Of a stretch of 40,945 bases of DNA, positions 25,108 to 33,638 are shown in pieces. A program made the position numbers and the translations under genes. Within the stretch, counting starts at the first letter, position 1. Every line of letters starts with the position of its first letter. The notes beneath the pieces are model-generated. The model had not been told where the DNA came from. It ran no database searches and worked only from the letters and a program-made list of their open reading frames with translations. The stretch is from Chloroflexota bacterium (GTDB lineage: Bacteria > Chloroflexota > Anaerolineae > Aggregatilineales > Phototrophicaceae), in NCBI GenBank assembly GCA_026706455.1, contig JAPOYS010000128.1, positions 10,721-51,665 on the forward strand, read 5' to 3'.

Positions 25108-25431
25108 TTGTATACCGACAACGAGATTCTGTTTCCGCATTATGCCATTCCGGCGCTGCGCCATGCGCGCGGCTCGGCTTGGGCGGAATTGATTGAGAGC
25201 CTCGCGGGCAAGGAAGAAACCAGCCTGGAGGTGATCGCCTTGATGTACCTCATGATCGAGCTCAACGGATGCCTGGCTTGTGAAACCGACAGCTATCGAG
25301 CGATGCGGGGTTGCGCCGCCTGCGCGCAGCAAACGCTCAGGCGCTTCAAGGGCAGCGACGAGGAGCTCATCCGCCTGTACGAAGCGTCGGTCGACAAGAT
25401 GCGCGAACTGACACTGGCGCCGGTCGAATGA
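25108..25431 (+). CDS. Small helical protein with two CxxC pairs, function unknown
   Basis: A 107-residue, mostly alpha-helical cytosolic protein that I cannot assign. It carries Cys55-x-x-Cys58 ('NGCLAC') and Cys69-x-x-Cys72 ('RGCAAC') ten residues apart. The first part ('EVIALMYLMIELNGCLAC') resembles the AhpD/carboxymuconolactone-decarboxylase helix with its CxxC, but the His that normally follows is missing. The four cysteines could bind zinc or an Fe-S cluster or form a redox pair. Start: TTG 25108 with AAGGGG about 9 bases ahead. It lies just upstream of the infC promoter. Confidence 0.65.
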   Translation: MYTDNEILFPHYAIPALRHARGSAWAELIESLAGKEETSLEVIALMYLMIELNGCLACETDSYRAMRGCAACAQQTLRRFKGSDEELIRLYEASVDKMRELTLAPVE

Positions 25432-25453
25432 CCGGGCGGCCCAAGACCAGCAG

Positions 25454-25483
25454 TTGACAATCCATAATCGAACATGGTAAACT
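25454..25483 (+). promoter_or_regulatory. Promoter of the infC-rpmI-rplT operon
   Basis: A perfect TTGACA (25454-25459) is followed after 18 bases by TAAACT (25478-25483), with a TGG extension just before it. It predicts a leader of about 60 bases before the infC start. It is the best-formed example of the TGGTAAACT element in the window. Confidence 0.7.
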
Positions 25484-25550
25484 CGCGGCGCGTAGTAAGC
25501 GACGCTGCGCGCATACATATTGTTACAGCCAGCGGAAGGGACGTGCGGCG

Positions 25551-26093
25551 ATAGCAAATTCACCACTCAGGATCAACGGAAACATTCGCGGCGTGCGCGA
25601 AGTCCGCTTGATAGACGACAGCAATTCGAATATTGGCGTAGTGAACATTCAGTACGCGCAGGGGCGCGCCGATGATGTCGGGCTGGATTTGGTGGAAGTC
25701 GCGCCGAATGCCGAGCCGCCCGTCTGCCGCATAATGGATTACGGGAAATTCCAGTACGAGCAGCGCCGCAAGGAACGCAAGTCAAAGAAGAATCAGATCA
25801 AGGTGACCGTCAAGGAGATTCAGCTTCGACCAAAAACCGATGAATATCATCTGCGATTTGACATCAAGCGGGCGGAAAAGTGGCTGCTCGAAGGCAAGAA
25901 AGTAAAGTTTCGCGTGCGCTTTCGGGGCCGCGAAATCACGCATCAGCATATCGGGCGCGACCGGCTTGGCAAGATTGAGGACGAGTTAAAAGATGTCGGC
26001 GTGGTCGAGCAGCGGCCCAATATGGAGGGCCGCGACATGCTCATGATTTTGGCGCCAATCAAGGACAGCAGACAAGGTTCGGAGAAGCAATAG
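25551..26093 (+). CDS. infC: Translation initiation factor IF-3, probable ATA start codon
   Basis: Binds the 30S subunit, checks start-codon/initiator pairing and keeps subunits apart. The protein has both IF3 domains: N-terminal '[16 protein letters not shown]', '[28 protein letters not shown]', a basic linker, and C-terminal '[25 protein letters not shown]', '[14 protein letters not shown]'. The first usual start is GTG 25593, but it would cut off '[10 protein letters not shown]', the conserved opening of IF3, and has no ribosome-binding site. Reading upstream in frame, ATA 25551 ([10 protein letters not shown]...) follows GAAGGGA at 9-base spacing and gives 180 aa, the normal length. E. 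coli infC uses ATT for autoregulation, so an unusual start is credible here. Confidence 0.93.
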   Translation: MANSPLRINGNIRGVREVRLIDDSNSNIGVVNIQYAQGRADDVGLDLVEVAPNAEPPVCRIMDYGKFQYEQRRKERKSKKNQIKVTVKEIQLRPKTDEYHLRFDIKRAEKWLLEGKKVKFRVRFRGREITHQHIGRDRLGKIEDELKDVGVVEQRPNMEGRDMLMILAPIKDSRQGSEKQ

Positions 26094-26341
26094 TGCCGCG
26101 CAAGAAGAAGAGCAAGTACAAGCTGAAGACGCATAAGGCGACCGCCAAGCGATTCCGCATGACCGCTGGCGGCAAGATCGTCCGCACCAAAGGCGGCAAA
26201 AGCCACCTGCGCCGGCGTTCAGCCAAGCGCGTCAAACGGCAATGGGACAAGACGATGGAGGTAAGTGAGAAGGCGACGCAGCGCCGAATCCGGCGGCTGG
26301 CGCCTTATCTGGGCAAATACAAGGCGAACCCGCCAGCATAA
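26093..26341 (+). CDS. rpmI: Ribosomal protein bL35
   Basis: Small basic protein of the 50S subunit. Its core '[22 protein letters not shown]' is the bL35 signature. At 82 aa it is longer than the usual 65: about 9 extra Lys-rich residues at the start and a tail after 'RIRRLAPYL'. The start is GTG 26093, overlapping the infC stop (TAGTG), so the two are coupled. A terminator-like hairpin lies between it and rplT. Confidence 0.95.
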   Translation: MPRKKKSKYKLKTHKATAKRFRMTAGGKIVRTKGGKSHLRRRSAKRVKRQWDKTMEVSEKATQRRIRRLAPYLGKYKANPPA

Positions 26342-26367
26342 GGCAAGGAATCATATCGCAACCGATA

Positions 26368-26396
26368 ACCCGGCGCCGCATACTGCCGGGTCTTTT
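26368..26396 (+). terminator. Terminator-like hairpin between rpmI and rplT
   Basis: ACCCGGC and GCCGGGT form a perfect 7-bp GC-rich stem with a 10-base loop, followed by CTTTTA. It lies 27 bases after the rpmI stop and 18 bases before rplT, inside the operon. It may act as a partial terminator or as the site of L20 autogenous control, which is known for this operon in other bacteria; here this is inference. Confidence 0.55.
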
Positions 26397-26413
26397 ATGT
26401 ACGGAGAGGCATA

Positions 26414-26767
26414 ATGGCGAGAACACGAACCGGCATCGTCCGCCGCCGGCGACACAAAAAAGTCCTGAAACTGACCAAAGGGCAATGGGGCACGCGCAGC
26501 AAGAACTTCAAGCGCGCCAACGAAGCGATGATGCGCAGCCTCTGGTACGCCTACCGCGATCGGCGCCAGCGCCGCCGCCAATTGCGCCGTCTTTGGATTC
26601 AGCGCATTAACGCCGCCGCGCGCATGAATGGCATGAAGTACAGCCGCCTGGTCAACGGCTTGAAGCGCGCCGGCGTCGAACTGGATCGAAAGAGTCTGGC
26701 TGGCATTGCCATCCACGATGGCGAGACATTTGGCAAGATTGTTGACATGGCGAGGCAAAGCTCGTAA
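26414..26767 (+). CDS. rplT: Ribosomal protein bL20
   Basis: Basic 50S assembly protein that binds 23S rRNA early; in several bacteria it also represses its own operon. The 117-aa sequence has the family signature 'MARTRTGIVRRRRHKKVLKL', 'GQWGTRSKNFKRANEAMMRSLWYAYRDRR', 'LWIQRINAAARMNGMKYSRL'. An excellent ribosome-binding site (GGAGAGG) precedes the ATG, unlike the poor sites of most genes here. A terminator follows 28 bases after the stop. Confidence 0.98.
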   Translation: MARTRTGIVRRRRHKKVLKLTKGQWGTRSKNFKRANEAMMRSLWYAYRDRRQRRRQLRRLWIQRINAAARMNGMKYSRLVNGLKRAGVELDRKSLAGIAIHDGETFGKIVDMARQSS

Positions 26768-26795
26768 AGCCGATCGACAGCGCGTTCTCAAGATG

Positions 26796-26827
26796 AAGGG
26801 TCCGGCAACCGACCCTTTTTCTTTTTT
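26796..26827 (+). terminator. Intrinsic terminator after rplT
   Basis: AAGGGTC and GACCCTT form a 7-bp stem around an 8-base loop, followed by TTTCTTTTTT. It ends the infC operon. The T run stops only 12 bases before the next start codon, so trmH-like gene expression must come from readthrough or a promoter that overlaps the hairpin. Confidence 0.85.
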
Positions 26828-26839
26828 GGTGGACTACGG

Positions 26840-27619
26840 ATGGAAGTCATCAGCAGCCCGCAAAACAAGCGCATCCGCTATGTAAGGGCTTTGCAGACCA
26901 AGCCGCGCTTGCGGCGCAGCGAAAGCAAGTTCGTGCTGGAAGGGGATCGCCTGATTGCCGACGCGTTGAACTGCGGCGGCAAAGCGCAGCTCGCCCTCTA
27001 CTCGCCAGAACACGCGGATTATGAATTGATCGCCCGCTTGCAGGGGCGCGAATGCGCGCTGCTGCCAGTGGACGACGCTTTGCTTCAGCGCGTCAGCGAT
27101 ACACAACAGGCGCCGGGCATCCTGGCGCTGTTTCAGATTCCGCGTCCACCGCTGCCCAAAACGGCGCGGCGCATGCTAATCCTGGATGCCATCCGCGAGC
27201 CGGGCAACCTGGGCGCCATTCTGCGCACGGCGGCTGCGGCCGGCGTCGATCTGGTCATCCTGGCGCCAGACAGCGTCGATCCCTACAACTCGAAAGCGGC
27301 GCGCGCGGCGATGGGCGCCCATTTTCGCCTGCCAATTGTCGAGGCGAGCTGGAAAGAAATCGGCGTGTACTGCCGCGATTTGACGGTGTATGCCGCGTTG
27401 CCGGCAGCGCCAACAAGTTACACCGACGTAAACTGGCGCGAAAGCTGCGCCCTGATCGTGGGCAGCGAAGCCCATGGCCTCAGCGAACGCGGGCGAACGT
27501 TGGCAAATGAAGCGATCTCGATTCCCATGTCGCGTTCGGCCGATTCGCTCAATGTAGCCAGCGCCGCCGCCGTGATCTTGTTCGAGGCGCAGCGACAGCG
27601 CGTTCAGGTGCCTTGGTGA
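26840..27619 (+). CDS. SpoU/TrmH-family RNA 2'-O-methyltransferase
   Basis: SAM-dependent ribose methyltransferase of the SPOUT knot fold, acting on rRNA or tRNA. The 259-aa protein has an N-terminal substrate-binding domain ('ISSPQNKRIRYVRAL', 'FVLEGDRLIADAL') and the knot with motif 1 'REPGNLGAILRTAAAAG', motif 2 'IVGSEAHGLS' and motif 3 'IPMSRSADSLNVASAAAVILFE'. It is often found beside rplT in bacteria, as here. The exact target nucleotide (RlmB-like or otherwise) cannot be told. It follows the rplT terminator closely; GGTGG is the only possible ribosome-binding site. Confidence 0.9.
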   Translation: MEVISSPQNKRIRYVRALQTKPRLRRSESKFVLEGDRLIADALNCGGKAQLALYSPEHADYELIARLQGRECALLPVDDALLQRVSDTQQAPGILALFQIPRPPLPKTARRMLILDAIREPGNLGAILRTAAAAGVDLVILAPDSVDPYNSKAARAAMGAHFRLPIVEASWKEIGVYCRDLTVYAALPAAPTSYTDVNWRESCALIVGSEAHGLSERGRTLANEAISIPMSRSADSLNVASAAAVILFEAQRQRVQVPW

Positions 27620-27663
27620 TGTGCGCGAAAGCAACTCATCTACAATTGTATCGCGGGCTGCGG

Positions 27664-27669
27664 TACACT
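27664..27669 (+). promoter_or_regulatory. Possible -10 box upstream of lpdA
   Basis: GGTACACT lies 42 bases before the lpdA ATG and resembles the GGTAAACT element seen elsewhere. A TTGTAT (27646-27651) is only 12 bases away, too close for a standard -35 box. Confidence 0.3.
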
Positions 27670-27711
27670 TGCGCGACCTAAACGAAGAGCGGAAGCAGGA
27701 GTGAGCGTTTC

Positions 27712-29109
<1,398 letters not shown>

Positions 29110-29126
29110 CGGGCTCGGCGGCAGCG

Positions 29127-31088
29127 CTACTCTTCAATGCTAAAGCTGAAAATGGGCAGGATTGCCCCAGTTTCGCCCGTGGTCAGGTCGATGCCGCTGA
29201 CCTTGCTGCGGCTATCGTAGCGGTCGTAAAGGATCACGACTACGCGGTAGTCTCCGGGCGGCAAACCCGCGGTCGTCATCTCGGCTTCGTACCACTTGAG
29301 GACGTCGTTGTGCAGATGCCGGTCGCGGTCGCCATACTGTCGCACCTGCTGCCATTCGGGTGTGATGATCTGGATCGAGACATTGTACAAATCCAATTGC
29401 GCTTCATGGGCGATTTCCCAGCCGGTCACGACCCGCGCGCGCTGGCGCTCGCTGTCGTATTCGCCGTATTTGTCAAGGATCTTGATTCCGTTTTCGTAGT
29501 GGATGGGCTCGTATGCTCTATCGCAAGCAATCGCAGGATCGACGTATCGTTGCACAAATACTTCAGATTGGTTGACGACCACATGGCAGGCTTTATACTC
29601 CGCCTCTATCACTTGAAAAACGTCATCAAAGATAAAAGGTTTGTCGAGCGGATCGTAAGTGAATAGCAGATAAGGATGATTGCCGCTTCTCTCCAGCGTG
29701 TCGGCTCGCAACTCGTCGCCGCGCAAGCGCGTATTCACAAAATCGCCGCTGATGCCAAGCTGATGATCCAGGTAGTATTCCGCCGTTGTGGCGCCATGCT
29801 TGTAGCGCCAACTGATCATCGGCGAGCCGGCGAATCCCAGAACGTGATCATGCGGCCGCGTCTTGTTCATGAGCGCATCGGTGAGACGGTGCAGTGGCGG
29901 GTGCTTCATGAGCAATGTGTTGCGCCCGGCAAATTGCCAATGTTCAGCCTGCCGCCATATTTGGACCGCGCCGAAAATCCACAGCAGCAGAAAACCGGCG
30001 AGAACGATGCGGGCGCTCCGATCGGCCGCCAGCATCATCGCCAGCGCGATGTGAAAGAAAGGCAAGACGATTACGAAGTAGCGGAAGCGCGTGATGTTTA
30101 TGATTTCAAAAATCGCGTTCAGGCTGATGATCGCGCCCAGCATGACGACGGCCATCACCAGGATTCGCAGAAACCAGCGGCGCCGACGGCGCAAGGCGAG
30201 CCCAGCCAGGATCAGGATCGGCAGCCACAGCGCCAAGACGTCATTGACGAAAAGATGCGCCAGGAGTTCGACCACTTCCGGCGTTGACAAGGCTTTCTCC
30301 GCGACGCGTTCCGAACCGGTCACGCCGATGAAACCGACGGCAAAAGCCGGAATGTAGGGCAAGAAGGTCAAGCCGGCGAGCGCCCAGCCAGCGACAATGC
30401 CCCACCAGCGGCGCGATCGCTCGGCGAATATGAGATGCTGAGAAGCCAAGCCCAGGAAAAAGAACGCTGAGAAGACGTGAATGTAGGGCAGCAGGATCCC
30501 CGTGACCACAAATGAGATCTTCGTCCAGCCGCTTCGCTGGACACCAGATTGAAGCCGCCAATACAGCCAGGTGTGCGCGGTTGCCAACCAAGCCAAGAGC
30601 GTGTACATGCGGATTTCATGCGTAAAAAGGGTGATCATTGCGCAGGTGCTGACGAGCAGCGCGGCGACTAGACCGGTAAAGGGATTGTCCAGATCGGTCG
30701 CCAGACGGTAAACGGAGGCGACGAGCAGCATGCCAAAGAGCAGAGAGAGATAGCGAATCGCCACCTGAGACCAGCCGACAAGCCGCGCCCATTGCGAGCC
30801 AAGCACGAAATACAGCGGCACATGATCGGGACTTTCTTGGGCGAGCGAACTCAGCACCTCGGCCGGGCTGAAGAAGTCATCAAAGGCGCCCATATTGCCC
30901 AGCGAGAACATCTCGTCCATCCAGACGATATCGGCGTTGAGGCCCGCCGCGCCCAGCGTCATCGCCAGCAATAGCACCGGCAGCATGAAATATGGAGAAA
31001 AGCGATTCGACTTCTTCATTATCCTCGAATGCGCCGCCCGCTCTTGTGCTGCGGCAATAGCGGTCTGCTGATATTTAGGCCTCGTCAT
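29127..31088 (-). CDS. GT-C (GT39/PMT-like) membrane glycosyltransferase, copy 2
   Basis: A 653-aa polytopic protein that likely moves a sugar from a polyprenyl-phosphate donor to a protein or polysaccharide on the outer face. After the first membrane segment comes the Asp58-Glu59 pair in 'IVWMDEMFSL', the acidic motif of GT-C/GT39 enzymes, then 'DHVPLYFVLG', 'FTHEIRMYTLLAW' and about ten membrane segments. The last 200 residues are a soluble beta-rich domain ending 'ILPIFSFSIEE'. It is a tandem paralogue of the gene at 31085-32971, sharing order and motifs end to end. The ATG overlaps the upstream stop (ATGA). Confidence 0.8.
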   Translation of the reverse strand: MTRPKYQQTAIAAAQERAAHSRIMKKSNRFSPYFMLPVLLLAMTLGAAGLNADIVWMDEMFSLGNMGAFDDFFSPAEVLSSLAQESPDHVPLYFVLGSQWARLVGWSQVAIRYLSLLFGMLLVASVYRLATDLDNPFTGLVAALLVSTCAMITLFTHEIRMYTLLAWLATAHTWLYWRLQSGVQRSGWTKISFVVTGILLPYIHVFSAFFFLGLASQHLIFAERSRRWWGIVAGWALAGLTFLPYIPAFAVGFIGVTGSERVAEKALSTPEVVELLAHLFVNDVLALWLPILILAGLALRRRRRWFLRILVMAVVMLGAIISLNAIFEIINITRFRYFVIVLPFFHIALAMMLAADRSARIVLAGFLLLWIFGAVQIWRQAEHWQFAGRNTLLMKHPPLHRLTDALMNKTRPHDHVLGFAGSPMISWRYKHGATTAEYYLDHQLGISGDFVNTRLRGDELRADTLERSGNHPYLLFTYDPLDKPFIFDDVFQVIEAEYKACHVVVNQSEVFVQRYVDPAIACDRAYEPIHYENGIKILDKYGEYDSERQRARVVTGWEIAHEAQLDLYNVSIQIITPEWQQVRQYGDRDRHLHNDVLKWYEAEMTTAGLPPGDYRVVVILYDRYDSRSKVSGIDLTTGETGAILPIFSFSIEE

Positions 31089-32971
31089 CCAGCGACTGTA
31101 AAACGCATGACCGGGAGAAACTCCCCGGATTCGCCGCTGATGAGGTCGGTACCGCTGACTTTGGCGTTGCTGAATCGATCATAGAGAATTACTACGGCGA
31201 CGTAATCGCCGGGCGGCAAGTCCGCGGTCGACATCTCAACGCTATGCCACTTCAGGATATTGTCATATAGATGACGGTCGCCCGCCTGCCCTACTTTACG
31301 CTGATCGGGCGCGATGATCTGGAATGACACATTGTACTGCTGGAGCTGCGCTTCGTCGGCTACCGCCCAGCCGGTCACAAGCCGGATGCTTTCTCGCGCC
31401 CTTTCATATTGCCCGAACTTATCGAGAATCCTGACATCGTTTTCAAAATGGATAGGTTGGTAGCCGCGGTCACAAGCCAGCACGTTGATTACAAGTCGCT
31501 GTACGCGCAAGGTTTCGGTATGCGCCAAGGCGTCGCAGGCATTGTAATCGTCGTCGATGGCCGCCGCGACTCGGTCGAAGATCTCTTGCTGCTCAGCCGG
31601 ATCGAAGACGAATAACAGGTAGGGATGCTCGGCGACAATCGTCTCGATTTGCCGCTCGACGGCGTCGGCGGCCGCCCCTGGCAGGACAAAGGCATGATCC
31701 CGATTGAGCAGGACGCCGAAGTAATAGTCGGCTAGGCTATATCCGTGACGCAGCGGCCAGTCGACGAATTTGGAGCGGCTGAATCCGACCACGAGTTCCG
31801 GTTCTTCCGTTTTGGCTCGAAGCGCGGCGGCGAACTGATGCAAGGGCGGAACATCGACAAAGAGCGAGTTTCGCCCGGCGAAAGCCCAGCTGTCGCCCAA
31901 GCCGCGAATGTGGAGCCCGCCGACTATCCAGACGAGCAGAAATGGGAGCGTCAAAAGCCGCGGACGGCCGAATGCCAAGAGAATGCGGGCGCAGAGAATC
32001 ACGAAAAACGGCATTGAAGCCAGAAAGAAGCGGTAGCGGAGTCGGTCGATCAAAGGAAGTATCTCGTTGAAAACTAAGAGAGACAAGATGATTCCGGACC
32101 ACACCGTCAGCAGCCCTCCGATGTTTGCATTACTGCGTTTCCGAAATGCCAAGCCGGCAAGAATTAGAAGCGGCAGCCACAAAACCTCGAGGCCGTTGAC
32201 GACTATATGAGCTAACCCTGTCGCCAATTCGGCGGCATTCAGCGAGCTCTCTTGCAGGGCGGGGATCGTGCGCTCGGCCAGCGCGCCGCGCAGATAATGC
32301 GGCAGATAAGGCAGGAATGTCAATGCGCCGCAGATCCAGGCCAAGAAGACGCCGGTCCAGCGCCGTATCCTCGACGCGAATAGCAGATGGCGCAGCCCAA
32401 GCCCAGCAAAAACGAAAAGCGAAAAGACGTGTGTATACAAGAGCGCGCTGACCGTGCCGACAAAAAAGAACCACTCCCACAACCTGCTGCTTTCCCGGGA
32501 GGTCAGCCGCCAGTACAGCCAAGAATGGACGACTGTAAAGCAGAGTAATAGCGTGTACATGCGGATTTCGTGGAAGTAGAGGATGACGAATCCACTTGTG
32601 CTCAAGAGCGCGGCCGCTAGCAAAGCGACGCGCCGGTCGAACAAATCGGTCCCGAAGCGATAGGTCCAGGCGATGAGCAGCAAGCCAAAGAACAAAGATA
32701 GATAGCGCATTGGCAACGGCGCCCAGCCGACGAGACGCGCCCAGCCGGAGCCGAGGAAAAAGTAGAGGGGAACGTGGTTTTGACTGTGCTCGGCTAAGGA
32801 ATCGACGACTTCGGTCAAGTTGAATGGATGGTCGAAGACGCCCATGTTGGAAAGCGAATAGAGTTCGTCCAGCCAGAGCAAGTCAGCGTTGAGCTGGGTG
32901 GCGCCCAAGGCGAACCCCAGCAGTAGAACAGCAGTCATTGGGAAAAGCAGCAGCTGGTCGCGCGCGATCAC
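31085..32971 (-). CDS. GT-C (GT39/PMT-like) membrane glycosyltransferase, copy 1
   Basis: A 628-aa membrane glycosyltransferase of the same build as its downstream neighbour: the acidic Asp35-Glu36 pair in 'LLWLDELYSL', 'NHVPLYFFLGSGWARLVGW', 'YFHEIRMYTLLLC', a multi-pass core and a C-terminal outer domain ending 'EFLPVMRFTVAG'. The two are clearly duplicates that have diverged. It starts with GTG overlapping the GNAT stop by 4 bases, so GNAT and both transferases form one coupled operon. Acceptor and donor are unknown; protein O-mannosylation or surface glycan assembly are the options known for the family. Confidence 0.8.
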   Translation of the reverse strand: MIARDQLLLFPMTAVLLLGFALGATQLNADLLWLDELYSLSNMGVFDHPFNLTEVVDSLAEHSQNHVPLYFFLGSGWARLVGWAPLPMRYLSLFFGLLLIAWTYRFGTDLFDRRVALLAAALLSTSGFVILYFHEIRMYTLLLCFTVVHSWLYWRLTSRESSRLWEWFFFVGTVSALLYTHVFSLFVFAGLGLRHLLFASRIRRWTGVFLAWICGALTFLPYLPHYLRGALAERTIPALQESSLNAAELATGLAHIVVNGLEVLWLPLLILAGLAFRKRSNANIGGLLTVWSGIILSLLVFNEILPLIDRLRYRFFLASMPFFVILCARILLAFGRPRLLTLPFLLVWIVGGLHIRGLGDSWAFAGRNSLFVDVPPLHQFAAALRAKTEEPELVVGFSRSKFVDWPLRHGYSLADYYFGVLLNRDHAFVLPGAAADAVERQIETIVAEHPYLLFVFDPAEQQEIFDRVAAAIDDDYNACDALAHTETLRVQRLVINVLACDRGYQPIHFENDVRILDKFGQYERARESIRLVTGWAVADEAQLQQYNVSFQIIAPDQRKVGQAGDRHLYDNILKWHSVEMSTADLPPGDYVAVVILYDRFSNAKVSGTDLISGESGEFLPVMRFTVAG

Positions 32972-33555
32972 CTTTCGACTTCTACCTTTCCGAGCGCTCG
33001 GAAATCCGGTTCAAGCAGGCCAAACTGCCACAGACTATGAAAGGCGCCGCGCTTGTAGACGCGATCCTGCCAGACGCCTTCCAGCCTAAAGCCCTGTTTC
33101 TTCAGCAAGGCGGCGGAAGCGGCATTGCCCTCGACCACATCGGCTTCAACGCGGTGCAGACATAGCCGGTCGAAGCAGAAGCGCAGCACAGCCGCCAGCG
33201 CTTCTGACATAATGCCACGACGCCAATGATCTGAATGCAGTTCGTAACCCACTTCCGCGCGCCGGTGACGCCGCTCGTACAAATGAAAGCCGCAAGAACC
33301 GATCATTTTGCGGTCCGGCTTCAGCGTGATCGCCCAGCGGACGCCTGATTTTTCGGCGAAGATACGATGCGCCCATTCGATTATCTCAGCGGCGATTCGA
33401 TAGTCAGGCGCGCCCTCAAAGTCGATGAGATAATCGAGCGCGCCTGGGCTGCGCCAGACAGCCAGCCACTCGTCCAGGTCCGCGTCGACGATTCGCCTGA
33501 GGCGAAGGCGTTGCGTTTCCAGGGTCGGCAGATCGGCGAAATCAAAGTCCGTCAT
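32968..33555 (-). CDS. GNAT acetyltransferase, RimJ/RimL type
   Basis: A 195-aa acetyl-CoA-dependent N-acetyltransferase. It has the RimJ/L opening 'LPTLETQRLRLRRIVDADLDEWLAVW', the core strand 'VRWAITLKPDRKMIGSCGFHLYERRHRRAEVGYELHS' and the acetyl-CoA loop 'WRRGIMSEALAAVLRFCF', then 'RVEADVVEGNAASAALLKKQGF'. An in-frame TTG at 33600 would extend it, but ATG 33555 has AGGA at 8 bases and gives the family start. It is coupled to the first glycosyltransferase by a 4-base overlap and may modify a sugar or protein in the same pathway; that link is inference. Confidence 0.88.
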   Translation of the reverse strand: MTDFDFADLPTLETQRLRLRRIVDADLDEWLAVWRSPGALDYLIDFEGAPDYRIAAEIIEWAHRIFAEKSGVRWAITLKPDRKMIGSCGFHLYERRHRRAEVGYELHSDHWRRGIMSEALAAVLRFCFDRLCLHRVEADVVEGNAASAALLKKQGFRLEGVWQDRVYKRGAFHSLWQFGLLEPDFRALGKVEVER

Positions 33556-33638
33556 TGCTGAATCCTCGGGCGCGAGCCGATAAGGAATGACGGCGAGCAA
33601 TTGGCTTTATGAAGCAACCGCCGAATGAAGGGATAGTA

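Noticed and set aside
25042-25566. 174-codon minus-strand frame over the CxxC gene and infC promoter
   Set aside because: It is antisense to the CxxC protein and crosses a near-perfect promoter; no domain seen.
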